Of a stretch of DNA of 64,000 nt, positions 32,049 to 40,782 are shown in pieces. Every line of letters begins with the position of its first letter. The first letter of the stretch is position 1. Source of the DNA: JANPLD01 sp031426355 (GTDB lineage: Bacteria; Pseudomonadota; Alphaproteobacteria; Rickettsiales; UBA8987); NCBI GenBank assembly GCA_031426355.1, contig JANPLD010000068.1:112894-176893 (forward strand), given 5' to 3'. Made by a program: the position numbers and the translations under genes. The notes under the pieces were generated by a model, which saw only the letters and a program-made list of their open reading frames with translations, ran no database searches and was not told the DNA's origin.

Positions 32049-32987
32049 ATGGCAATTACGGCAGAGCAAAAAAAAGAGTTAGCAGAAGTAAAATCATTAA
32101 CATTTAAAACAAAAAGAGCGACTGTTCCCGCATTAGAGGAAGTTTTGTTTGAACCGATACCGGTGCTTGACCATGGCTTTATAAGGGTGGTTGATTATAT
32201 GGGTGATGATGCCGCGATAGTTCAGGCAGCACGCGTATCTTACGGCACAGGTACAAAACAGGTTAATCAGGACAAAGGGCTTATTAATTACCTAATGCGT
32301 CACTGGCATACTACTCCGTTTGAAATGTGCGAAATAAAATTCCATATTAAACTTCCTATATTCATAGCGCGCCAGTGGATCCGCCACCGCACTGCAAATG
32401 TGAATGAATATTCTGCAAGATACTCAATTATGGATAAGGAATTTTATATTCCAACCGCCGATAATCTTGCCCCACAATCAAAAAAGAACCATCAGGGAAG
32501 AACTGAAGGTGAGCCACTTACAGGCTCTGAAGCGAAACAAGTTCTGGAATTACTTAAAAAAGATTCAGAGCAATGTTATAGTGATTACGAACAAATGATG
32601 AACTGCGATCAGGCAGGTAATGTCCTTGATGAAAACCGCCGTGGTTTGGCGCGTGAGCTTGCACGTATGAACCTGACGCTTAATTATTACACTCAGTGGT
32701 ACTGGAAATGTGATCTTCATAATTTAATGCATTTCCTTATGCTTCGTGCTGATCCACATGCGCAGTATGAGATAAGGGCATATGCTGATGCCATGATAGA
32801 CCTAGTAAAAAAATGGTGCCCTAATGCATATGAAGCATTTAATGAATACAGAATGGGCGCAGCGCATCTTTCAAAAACCGGAGCTGAAGTTGTTAAACGC
32901 GCACTGAAAGGTGAGAAAATAACACAGGAAAATTCCGGGCTTGGCAAAAGGGAATGGGAAGAATTCGCTGCTAAATTTGGTATATAA
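32049..32987 (+). CDS. thyX: Flavin-dependent thymidylate synthase
   Basis: A 312-residue ThyX that methylates dUMP to dTMP using methylenetetrahydrofolate, NADPH and FAD. The ThyX motif RHRTANVNEYSAR is at about residues 112-124. Other family segments are TPFEMCEIKFHIKLPIFIARQW and ARELARMNLTLNYYTQWYW with the substrate-binding Arg. ThyX rather than ThyA is typical of Rickettsiales. It overlaps dgt by one base (TAATG), so dTMP synthesis and dNTP hydrolysis are translationally coupled. Confidence 0.97.
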   Translation: MAITAEQKKELAEVKSLTFKTKRATVPALEEVLFEPIPVLDHGFIRVVDYMGDDAAIVQAARVSYGTGTKQVNQDKGLINYLMRHWHTTPFEMCEIKFHIKLPIFIARQWIRHRTANVNEYSARYSIMDKEFYIPTADNLAPQSKKNHQGRTEGEPLTGSEAKQVLELLKKDSEQCYSDYEQMMNCDQAGNVLDENRRGLARELARMNLTLNYYTQWYWKCDLHNLMHFLMLRADPHAQYEIRAYADAMIDLVKKWCPNAYEAFNEYRMGAAHLSKTGAEVVKRALKGEKITQENSGLGKREWEEFAAKFGI

Positions 32988-34165
32988 TGAAAGATCTGAC
33001 ATACAGTCCGCAGAGTAACGCATATCTGGCATCTTACGCGTGTTTTCCAGAAAAATCCAAAGGAAGACTCGTTAAGGAAAAGCTCAGCAGCGAACGTTCT
33101 GAATTTTCGCGTGACAGGGACAGGATAATTCATTCCACGGCATTTCGCAGACTCGAATATAAAACTCAGGTTTTCTTATATAATGAAGGTGATCATTACC
33201 GCACTCGCCTTACTCATTCACTTGAAGTATCACAGCTTGCCAGAAGCATAGGGCGTATATTGAAACTGGATGAGGAGTTATGTGAAGCAACTGCACTGGC
33301 GCATGACATAGGTCATTCACCTTTTGGCCATGCAGGGGAATATGCTCTTGAAGAGGCCATGGAAAATTATGGCGGTTTTGATCATAACGCGCAGACGATC
33401 AGGATACTCACAAAGCTTGAAAACAAATATCACAACTTCGTTGGTTTAAACCTGACTTGGGAATCTCTTGAGGGCTTAGCAAAGCATAATGGCCCGGTGA
33501 AAAATCCACCACGCGCGCTTAAAGAATTCAATGACAACTGGGATCTTAAATTAAACACCTATCCAAGCTTAGAGGCGCAAACTTCTGCCATTGCAGATGA
33601 TATAGCTTATAATAGTCATGACATTGAAGATGGCATCAATGCCGGACTTTTCACGTTAGAAGAAATATCGGAACTACCGGTAATAAAAACCATTATAAAA
33701 AATCTAAAATCCAAAACCAGAAATCTGCACTCATCTATTTTAGTAAATGAGGTTAGGAGCGAGTTCATAAAACATATGATAAAAGATGTTGTTGAAACAT
33801 CCCAAGTTTCTTTAAAGAAAAACAAAATAAAAACTATTGATGATGTCAGGGATGCCGGGTCTTTAGTAATAAATTTCTCAAAAGAATTTACCAAAGAACT
33901 GCAAGTTATAAGAAAGTTCCTAAGCGAGAAAATGTATCATCACCACAAAGTGCAGATAATGACACGTAAGGCCAAAAGGATCGTAAAGGAACTGTTCGAT
34001 TTCTACCTTGAAAATCCCGGAACTTTGCCATCACAATGGCGCAAAGATTATAAAAACAAGAAAGATATTGCCATAAATATCGCAGATTTTATCGCAGGCA
34101 TGACCGACAGGTATGCTTTCACCCAATATAAGAAGATTTTTGACGTAGATTATACTAATCTGTAA
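32987..34165 (+). CDS. dgt: Deoxyguanosinetriphosphate triphosphohydrolase-like protein
   Basis: A 392-residue HD-domain dNTP triphosphohydrolase. Motifs are RDRDRIIHSTAFRRLEYKTQVF near residue 46, the HD metal site with RTRLTHSLEVSQLAR (His) and ALAHDIGHSPFGHAGE (His-Asp, about residue 105), and ADDIAYNSHDIEDG near 204. It hydrolyses dNTPs to deoxynucleosides and so limits dNTP pools. It is placed between thyX and recO in a plus-strand run; all junctions are overlaps or gaps of a few bases. Confidence 0.95.
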   Translation: MKDLTYSPQSNAYLASYACFPEKSKGRLVKEKLSSERSEFSRDRDRIIHSTAFRRLEYKTQVFLYNEGDHYRTRLTHSLEVSQLARSIGRILKLDEELCEATALAHDIGHSPFGHAGEYALEEAMENYGGFDHNAQTIRILTKLENKYHNFVGLNLTWESLEGLAKHNGPVKNPPRALKEFNDNWDLKLNTYPSLEAQTSAIADDIAYNSHDIEDGINAGLFTLEEISELPVIKTIIKNLKSKTRNLHSSILVNEVRSEFIKHMIKDVVETSQVSLKKNKIKTIDDVRDAGSLVINFSKEFTKELQVIRKFLSEKMYHHHKVQIMTRKAKRIVKELFDFYLENPGTLPSQWRKDYKNKKDIAINIADFIAGMTDRYAFTQYKKIFDVDYTNL

Positions 34166-34167
34166 GA

Positions 34168-34926
34168 ATGAAGATTGAAGATAAAGGCATAATATTATCC
34201 TCGCAGAAATATGGCGAAAGAGGAATAATTGTTAAAATCTTAAGCGAGAACCATGGTATAGTGCATGGGCTGGCGAGCTATTCAAAAAAGAACAATAATT
34301 ATCTACAGGGGAACTTTGTTTCTTTTGTGTGGAATGCGCGCCTTGAGACGCATCTGGGCAGTTTAAAGCTGGATCTGGAAAAATCGTACCCGACCATGTA
34401 TTATGGAGATTACCAGAAAGTTCTGGCGATCTCCTCTTCATGTACGCTTATTCTGGAAATATTCCATGAGCGTGAAAAGATACAATACATATTCGATCTT
34501 TATAAGAGTTTCCTTGAAAGCCTGACCTCATCTGAGTGGCTTAAATTATATTCACTTCTGGAGTTTGATCTGCTCTCGCATTCTGGGTTTGGGTTTGATC
34601 TGGAGAGATGTTCTGAATCAGGGGTACAGGATATCCATTATATTTCTCCAAAAACCGGCGCCTGTGTTTCCGAGGAGGTAGGAAAGCCCTATCATGATAA
34701 ATTGTTCAGGATACCCGCCCATTTCATCAACAGGCTATCCTTTACGGAATCCAAGGAAATTGTTGACGGAATAGCAATTACGAGGTACTTTCTCGCTCGT
34801 TATATATTCGAGGAAAAGAACAAAACTGCGCCTTTCCCGTATGAGGAATTTTACTCGCAGGTGTTAAAGTTAAAAGATAATTATGGCGACAAAATCGAAA
34901 GAAGTTTACAGCAACGGCAATCTTGA
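34168..34926 (+). CDS. recO: DNA repair protein RecO
   Basis: A 252-residue RecO, which loads RecA onto SSB-coated gaps with RecR. The N-terminal OB-fold has IILSSQKYGERGIIVKILSE and GIVHGLASYSKK. The C-terminal part has a reduced zinc region (RCSESG, ISPKTGACVS) and LFRIPAHFI, typical of alphaproteobacterial RecO. It starts 2 bases after dgt. Its last 44 bases overlap the start of parC in another frame, which is longer than the usual 1-4 base overlaps in this region. Confidence 0.9.
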   Translation: MKIEDKGIILSSQKYGERGIIVKILSENHGIVHGLASYSKKNNNYLQGNFVSFVWNARLETHLGSLKLDLEKSYPTMYYGDYQKVLAISSSCTLILEIFHEREKIQYIFDLYKSFLESLTSSEWLKLYSLLEFDLLSHSGFGFDLERCSESGVQDIHYISPKTGACVSEEVGKPYHDKLFRIPAHFINRLSFTESKEIVDGIAITRYFLARYIFEEKNKTAPFPYEEFYSQVLKLKDNYGDKIERSLQQRQS

Positions 34927-37120
34927 AGAAGGTAATTTTACCGAGATATTATCTGATAAATATCTTGCTTACGCGCTTTCAACTATTACTTCGCGCTCCC
35001 TGCCTGATGTGCGTGATGGGTTAAAACCTGTTCACCGCCGTATATTATGGGCAATGCACCAGCTTAAGCTTGACCCGAAATCCGGTTATAAAAAATGCGC
35101 GAGGGTAGTTGGTGATGTGATAGGTAAATATCACCCGCATGGCGATGTCGCGGTTTATGATGCTATGGTGCGCCTAGCGCAGAATTTTTCGGTTCGTTAC
35201 CCGCTGGTTGATGGGCAGGGTAATTTCGGTTCGATTGACGGGGATAACCCGGCGGCGATGCGTTATACTGAAGCGCGTATGACGGAAGTTTCTACGTTAA
35301 TGTTGCAGGATATTGAGAATGATACGGTCAATTTCAAACCAACTTATGACGGGCTTGATGAAGAGCCCATGGTTCTGCCGGCTTACTTCCCTAACCTTCT
35401 TGCTAATGGAAGCGAAGGCATAGCAGTTGGTATGGCAACCGCCATTCCGCCTCATAATGTTGATGAGCTTTGTGACGCCCTGCTCCATTTATTAAAGCAC
35501 CCAAATGCCTCTATAGCTTCACTAGTTAATTATGTTCAGGCACCTGATTTTCCAACAGGTGGTGAAATAATAGAACCGCTTGAAAATATCATAGCTTCCT
35601 ATGAAAAAGGCAGAGGGGCATTCCGCTTAAGGTGTAAATGGGAGAAGGAAGAGCTTTCCAGGGGTGTTTATCAGGTGGTTATAACTGAAATTCCTTATCA
35701 GGTTCAAAAATCAAGGTTGCTTGAAAAACTTGCAGAGAATCTGGAAAATAAAAAGACCCCGCTTCTTGGAAATATCCGTGATGAATCAGCTGAGACCATC
35801 AGAATAATACTTGAGCCTAAGAACCGCGCTATTGATGCGGAGATATTGATGGAGTCACTTTTCAGATCAAGTGATCTTGAGATACGCTACAACATGAATA
35901 TGAACGCCCTTGATGCAAATGGCCTGCCTAGGGTAATGAGTTTACGTGATATATTACAGGAATTTCTGAACCACAGGAAAAATGTTTTGCTCCGTAAATC
36001 GCAATACAGAATAAATAAGATCGATGCGCGTTTAGAAATTCTCGCAGGGTTTTTAATTGTTTATCTTAATCTTGATGAAGTTATCCGAATAATCAGGGAA
36101 GAAGACCATCCGAAAGAAGCGCTGATGAAGAAATTCAAGCTTACTGATAATCAGGCAGAAGCTATTCTTAACATGCGCCTCCGCTCACTTCGTAAGTTGG
36201 AGGAGATGGAACTTAAAACGGAAAATAAAGCCCTGACCGAAGAAAGAAAAAGACTTAAGGAAATAGTAGATAGTGAAGATGAACAGAAAAAAGAAATTTC
36301 AAATTCTATAAAAGAGATCAAGAAACTTTTCTCTTCCAAAACTGAACTTGGCGCAAGAAGAACTGTTGTTTCACATAGAGTTATATCTACCAATGTTATT
36401 TCTATTGAAGCATTCATTGAGAAAGAACCAATAACTATAGTTCTTTCAAAACTTGGCTGGATAAGAAGTTTTAAAGGTCATAATCTTGATACCTCGACGG
36501 TAAAATATAAAGAAGGTGATGATGAAAGCCTGATAATTAAAGCAAATACCACTGATAAAATCATATTCTTTACGTCTCTGGGTAAATCATTCACCCTTTA
36601 TGGGGATAAAGTGCCGGGCGGGAAAGGTTTTGGTGATCCGCTTAATATCCTTCTGGATATTACTCAGGATGAAGAGATAATTGCTAAATTTGCTTATGAG
36701 GAAGGCTCTAAATATCTTCTTGCTACCTCTGATGCCAAAGGCTTTGTTGTGGACGGTGCTGACATGATAGCCTCAACAAAAACAGGTAAGCAGATAGTTA
36801 ATCTAAAAGAAAAAGCAAAGGTGATTGCATGTAAAAAAATTACCGGTTCCCATATAGCAACTGTTGGAGAAAACAGAAAAGTACTTATATATCCAATATC
36901 AGAGATACCTGAAATGAAACGCGGGCAAGGTGTTACCTTGCAGAAATTCAAAGATGGCAATCTCTCTGATGTAACAATAATGAATCCTGAAGAAGGGCTT
37001 AAATGGCAGAAATCTGGTAGAGAATCCACTCTATCTGATTTTAAATCATGGATCGGCTCAAGGGCATCTAGCGGTAAGGCCGCACCTGACGGATTCCCAA
37101 GGAATAATAAATTCTCATGA
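34883..37120 (+). CDS. parC: DNA topoisomerase IV subunit A
   Basis: A 745-residue type IIA topoisomerase subunit that separates replicated chromosomes. The catalytic Tyr is in AAMRYTEARM (Tyr128). It lacks a GyrA-box, and the C-terminal beta-pinwheel is short, separating it from the 955-residue GyrA in this window. At the position matching E. coli ParC Ser80 it has Val89 (HPHGDVAVYD), whereas GyrA here keeps Ser. ATG 34883 lies inside recO; no closer start fits the family's N-terminus. It overlaps def by 4 bases. Confidence 0.96.
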   Translation: MATKSKEVYSNGNLEEGNFTEILSDKYLAYALSTITSRSLPDVRDGLKPVHRRILWAMHQLKLDPKSGYKKCARVVGDVIGKYHPHGDVAVYDAMVRLAQNFSVRYPLVDGQGNFGSIDGDNPAAMRYTEARMTEVSTLMLQDIENDTVNFKPTYDGLDEEPMVLPAYFPNLLANGSEGIAVGMATAIPPHNVDELCDALLHLLKHPNASIASLVNYVQAPDFPTGGEIIEPLENIIASYEKGRGAFRLRCKWEKEELSRGVYQVVITEIPYQVQKSRLLEKLAENLENKKTPLLGNIRDESAETIRIILEPKNRAIDAEILMESLFRSSDLEIRYNMNMNALDANGLPRVMSLRDILQEFLNHRKNVLLRKSQYRINKIDARLEILAGFLIVYLNLDEVIRIIREEDHPKEALMKKFKLTDNQAEAILNMRLRSLRKLEEMELKTENKALTEERKRLKEIVDSEDEQKKEISNSIKEIKKLFSSKTELGARRTVVSHRVISTNVISIEAFIEKEPITIVLSKLGWIRSFKGHNLDTSTVKYKEGDDESLIIKANTTDKIIFFTSLGKSFTLYGDKVPGGKGFGDPLNILLDITQDEEIIAKFAYEEGSKYLLATSDAKGFVVDGADMIASTKTGKQIVNLKEKAKVIACKKITGSHIATVGENRKVLIYPISEIPEMKRGQGVTLQKFKDGNLSDVTIMNPEEGLKWQKSGRESTLSDFKSWIGSRASSGKAAPDGFPRNNKFS

Positions 37121-37671
37121 TACTACCACTTGTAATAGCGCCGGATCCTAGGCTTAAAAAAATCTCTGAAACCGTTAAGGAAGAAGATATAAATGATGAG
37201 TTGCGCGTGTTCATGGATGATATGCTTGAGACCATGTATGAGCATCATGGGCTTGGGTTAGCTGCCGTACAGGTAGGCGCGCTTAAAAGGATAATAGCTA
37301 TGGATGTAGCCATGGGCTCTATCAGATATGATGGCTCACATGATCCTGATGCTACCCCTGACCCGATATTTTTAATTAATCCTGAAATAGTTAAAGCTTC
37401 AGAAGAAAAATTTGTATTTGAAGAAGGCTGTTTATCTTTCCCGACCCAATTTGCAGATGTAGAGAGACCAAAGAAAGTTACGGTAAGGTTCTTCGATTAT
37501 TATGGTAAAGAGCGTGAACTTGATTTTGAGGGTCTAGCAGCTGTCTGTATCCAGCATGAGATGGATCATTTAAATGGAATAGTATTTGTAGACCATATCT
37601 CGAAAATGAAGCGTGAAATGATAGTAAAGAAGGTTGAGAAGATCAAAAAATCAGTTCAGCACAATAATTAA
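37117..37671 (+). CDS. def: Peptide deformylase
   Basis: A 184-residue metalloenzyme that removes the formyl group from nascent proteins. All three motifs are present: motif 1 HGLGLAAVQVG near residue 47 (Val in place of the common Ile/Pro after Gln), motif 2 EGCLSFP near 102 with the metal Cys, and motif 3 QHEMDHLNG near 145 with the two metal His and catalytic Glu. It is the last gene in the plus-strand run, overlapping parC by ATGA. A dispersed repeat follows its stop. Confidence 0.97.
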   Translation: MILPLVIAPDPRLKKISETVKEEDINDELRVFMDDMLETMYEHHGLGLAAVQVGALKRIIAMDVAMGSIRYDGSHDPDATPDPIFLINPEIVKASEEKFVFEEGCLSFPTQFADVERPKKVTVRFFDYYGKERELDFEGLAAVCIQHEMDHLNGIVFVDHISKMKREMIVKKVEKIKKSVQHNN

Positions 37672-37690
37672 TTACATATTATAATTTCGC

Positions 37691-37815
37691 ACGTTATTGC
37701 GAGTAAGCTAAGGTGAACAACCCTCTGCGTCAGCTCTAGCGAGGCGAGAGCAATCCAGTGGTAGTGATAACGTGTCTAATATTTCTGGGATTGGCACGCT
37801 TCGTTCGCAATGACA
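37691..37815. repeat. Degenerate dispersed inverted repeat (MITE-like)
   Basis: A 125-base noncoding element between def and ompH. Its left arm contains GTTATTGCGAG (37693-37703), and GCGAGAGCAATCCAG lies at 37745-37759. Its right arm contains GGGATTGGCACGCTTCG and TTCGCAATGACA (37804-37815). Read in reverse, the right arm is GTCATTGCGAACGAAGCG then CCAATCCC, matching the left arm with mismatches. This pattern (cattgcgag ... gcaatcc) is a familiar type of dispersed repeat in bacterial genomes. Only one copy is in the window. Confidence 0.5.
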
Positions 37816-37840
37816 CACAGATTTTATCTGGGCAATAAAA

Positions 37841-37860
37841 AAGCCCTCCGAAGAGGGCTT
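37841..37860 (-). terminator. Rho-independent terminator of the bamA-ompH transcript
   Basis: AAGCCCTC / CGAA / GAGGGCTT forms an 8-bp stem with a stable tetraloop, followed on the minus strand by six T. It lies 24 bases beyond the ompH stop. On the plus strand no T-run follows, so it mainly ends the minus-strand cdsA-dxr-rseP-bamA-ompH operon. Confidence 0.85.
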
Positions 37861-37883
37861 TAAAATTTAAGATTTATCAAAGC

Positions 37884-38429
37884 TTATTTCTTATCTACGC
37901 TGATATTAACTTTAGCGAGTCTTTTGTTAAGTTTTTCGAGAACTTCAGTTGAAATATCATAATTGTCTTTAGCAAAAAGTACTTCACCTTTAGCTATAAC
38001 TACATCAAGTTCTTTCGCTTTTGCTATTTCAGCTATGATCTTAAGAGTTTCATTTCTGATAAGCTCAAGTGATTTAACATAAGCTGTTTCAAGGATCTTC
38101 CTCTTTTTGATAACTTCGTTCTGTTCTTTAGCAATTGTTTCCCTGAACTCCTGAACTTTTTTTCCAAAAGCTTCCTGAGACATAGCTTTCTGCTGACCTT
38201 TTAACTGGTCTTCTTTTTTCTTTAAAGATGCTTCCTGAGCTTTAGTTTCAGTCATGTATTTCTGCTGTAGAACTTTAACTTCAGTTTCGGCAGCTTTAGC
38301 AGCCTTAGATTCATCAACGATCTTTTTAAGATCAACTGTACCTACAGTTTTAACAGAAAAATCAGCTGCATTTGCGCTAGTAGCAAGTAACAGGGCTGAA
38401 GCGATTGATAATAAAGTTTTCTTAAACAT
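37884..38429 (-). CDS. skp: OmpH/Skp-family periplasmic chaperone
   Basis: A 181-residue exported protein. The signal peptide ends ATSANA/A (residue 21). The mature part is a short beta segment (VKTVGTVDLKKIVDES) and a long Lys/Glu/Gln-rich coiled coil (about residues 45-130), then VVIAKGEVLFAKDNYDIS. Skp trimers hold unfolded outer-membrane proteins on their way to the BAM complex. It lies 29 bases downstream of bamA, the usual pairing, and is the last gene before the terminator. Confidence 0.93.
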   Translation of the reverse strand: MFKKTLLSIASALLLATSANAADFSVKTVGTVDLKKIVDESKAAKAAETEVKVLQQKYMTETKAQEASLKKKEDQLKGQQKAMSQEAFGKKVQEFRETIAKEQNEVIKKRKILETAYVKSLELIRNETLKIIAEIAKAKELDVVIAKGEVLFAKDNYDISTEVLEKLNKRLAKVNISVDKK

Positions 38430-38458
38430 AGTAACCTCTTATAAAATTGTTTGAATTA

Positions 38459-40735
38459 TTAAAATTTAGTACCAAATGAGAATCTTATATTCTGAGTTTC
38501 ATCATAAGATTCTTTAGCGAAAGGTTCTGCAATGTCTATCCTGATAGGCCCAACCGGTGAGCGCCAGAATACACCTATACCGGCAGAAGCCCTTATAGTA
38601 GCATCATCTTTGATCTGCAATGTAGGGTCACTTTCATCAACGCCGAATAATGTACCTACATCAGAGAATACTGCACCTTTGATCTGCAACTCTTCAGGCA
38701 AGCCAAGCGGGAACATAAGCTCAGTTGTACCAACAGCGTAGTTATTACCACCAAGAGGATCGCTAGTTACTTTATCCCTAGGGCCGATACCTTCGTTGTC
38801 AAAACCTCTGAGCAAGGTTTCACCTACGAAGAACCTGTCATTGATCCTGACATCATCGCCAACGCCTGTAATATTACCTGCGCGGCCTGACACTCTGAAC
38901 ACCCAGTCATTCTCATCTTCGAATAGAGGAACGAAATAGGAAGCTCTTGCATCATGGCGGAGATATGTAACATCACCACCAACACCCGCATAACTTTGGT
39001 CTATTGATGCATACCAGCCTTTAGTAGGTAAGAACTGGTTATCAAGCTGATTATAAACAATGCTGTGGCCAACGATCGAGTAGAGCCTTTCACCTAACTG
39101 CCTTGTTACAAATAATGAAGAACCTGCTGCTGCATTAGATATCTCATCCTGCCTTAAGGTATAGTTGATGTTATGCGTCAAGTATTCTGTAAGTGGGTAA
39201 CCGCCCCTTAATGTGAAGCCCGTAGAAGAGCTATCAAATGTCAGGTTGTTAACACCAGAATCTGCGCTTGTTTCGATGCTGAAAAGATCAAAACCTGCGG
39301 CAAAGTTCCTGCCCATGAAATAAGGCTCGGTAAATGCAAGGTCAATTTCCTGACGGGCAGATGCAAGTGTAAAGTTAGCTTTTGCATACTGGCCTCTTCC
39401 AAGGAAGTTCCTTTCAGTAACGCTTATATCACCTAATGCGCCATCACTTGTTGAGAAACCCGCACCAAAAGTAAGTTCACCGGTAGATTGCTCTTCAACA
39501 TTAACGTTGATGTCAACTTTATCAGGATAATCTGTTTCCTCATTGTCGATATCAACTTTGCTGAAGAATCCTAAAGCCTCAACCCTTTCTTTAGATCTTT
39601 TGATCTTAGAAGAATTGTATGGGTCGCCTTCTGAGAGCCTGAATTCTCGTCTAATAACTTCATCACCGGTTCTTGAGTTTCCGGTAATATTGATACGGTT
39701 AACATAAACCCTAGGGCCTTCTGCTATGTCATATTTAAGGCCGATAGTTTCATTTTTCTTATCAAATACTGGGTTAATTCTGGTAAAGGCATAACCTTTA
39801 TCACCTAAGTAATCTGTAAGAACTGTAACTGTATCTTCAATTTTAGTTGCGTTAAATTCTTTACCTTCTTTAGTTTTGATAAGCTTTCTTGCTTCTTCAA
39901 TATTTATATCAGGTATAGCGCTTGAAAGATCGATTTTACCAAAATTATAATGTTTACCTTCATCAAGGCTGAATATCACGTTAAAAGATTTGCTGACCGG
40001 ATTATACTCAGCATCAGCCGAAGTAACCTGGAAATCTGCGAAGCCCCGAGATACATAATATCTTCTGAGTAATTCTTTATCAAACTCAAGACGGTCTGGA
40101 TCATAGTTATCGCTTCCTGAGAAGAATCTCCACCATTTGCTTTCTTTAGTACTGATAGTGCTTTCAAGTTCAGGCTCATCAAAAGCTGAATTGTTTACAA
40201 AAGAAATTTGTTTGATAGTAGCTTTCTGGCCTTCATCTACAACATAAGTTACCTTAACCCTATTATTTTCAAGATTCTCTACTTTAGGCTCAACTTTAAC
40301 GTTATATCTGCCGCTTCTTTGGTAAAGAGTCATTATCCTTTTTACGTCAGCCTGAACATCCGCTTCCTTATATACTGAACGCGGCTCCAGTTTTAATTCA
40401 GAAGTTATTTTGTCGTCATCAAGTTTATCGTTACCATCAATATCAACCTGAGCGATCGTCGGGTTTTCTTTAATGTATGCTTTGAGAACACCATTTTCTA
40501 CTTCAAGGCGGATATCTTCGAAAAGGCCTGTATCAAAAGTTCTCCTGAACGCTTTATCAAGCTCTTCCCTTTCTATGGTCTGGCCCCTTTGTATGCCGAG
40601 GAAAGCTTCAATAGAAGATCTTTCAACCCTTTTATTACCGATAACTTCAATATCACGGATCGTTAAACTTTCTGCAAGAGCTGAAACCCCGGCAAAAATT
40701 GTAATAAAGGCAAAAGAAAGAAAGTATTTTTTCAT
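38459..40735 (-). CDS. bamA: Outer membrane protein assembly factor BamA
   Basis: About 758 residues from ATG 40735; a GTG two codons further upstream (40741) is an alternative start without a ribosome-binding site. The signal peptide ends VSALA/E. Five POTRA domains fill about residues 22-400 (for example IRDIEVIGNKRVERSSIEAFL), and a 16-strand barrel follows with FLGRGQYAKANFTLAS, DVGTLFG and IGVFWRSPVGPIRIDIAEP. The last residue is Phe, the beta-barrel insertion signal. It is the core of the outer-membrane protein insertion machine and serves the porin encoded at 54.6 kb. Confidence 0.97.
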   Translation of the reverse strand: MKKYFLSFAFITIFAGVSALAESLTIRDIEVIGNKRVERSSIEAFLGIQRGQTIEREELDKAFRRTFDTGLFEDIRLEVENGVLKAYIKENPTIAQVDIDGNDKLDDDKITSELKLEPRSVYKEADVQADVKRIMTLYQRSGRYNVKVEPKVENLENNRVKVTYVVDEGQKATIKQISFVNNSAFDEPELESTISTKESKWWRFFSGSDNYDPDRLEFDKELLRRYYVSRGFADFQVTSADAEYNPVSKSFNVIFSLDEGKHYNFGKIDLSSAIPDINIEEARKLIKTKEGKEFNATKIEDTVTVLTDYLGDKGYAFTRINPVFDKKNETIGLKYDIAEGPRVYVNRINITGNSRTGDEVIRREFRLSEGDPYNSSKIKRSKERVEALGFFSKVDIDNEETDYPDKVDINVNVEEQSTGELTFGAGFSTSDGALGDISVTERNFLGRGQYAKANFTLASARQEIDLAFTEPYFMGRNFAAGFDLFSIETSADSGVNNLTFDSSSTGFTLRGGYPLTEYLTHNINYTLRQDEISNAAAGSSLFVTRQLGERLYSIVGHSIVYNQLDNQFLPTKGWYASIDQSYAGVGGDVTYLRHDARASYFVPLFEDENDWVFRVSGRAGNITGVGDDVRINDRFFVGETLLRGFDNEGIGPRDKVTSDPLGGNNYAVGTTELMFPLGLPEELQIKGAVFSDVGTLFGVDESDPTLQIKDDATIRASAGIGVFWRSPVGPIRIDIAEPFAKESYDETQNIRFSFGTKF

Positions 40736-40782
40736 AATCACTGGATTTTAAATGTAATTTTTAATTCTTGGAAAAATGTAAA

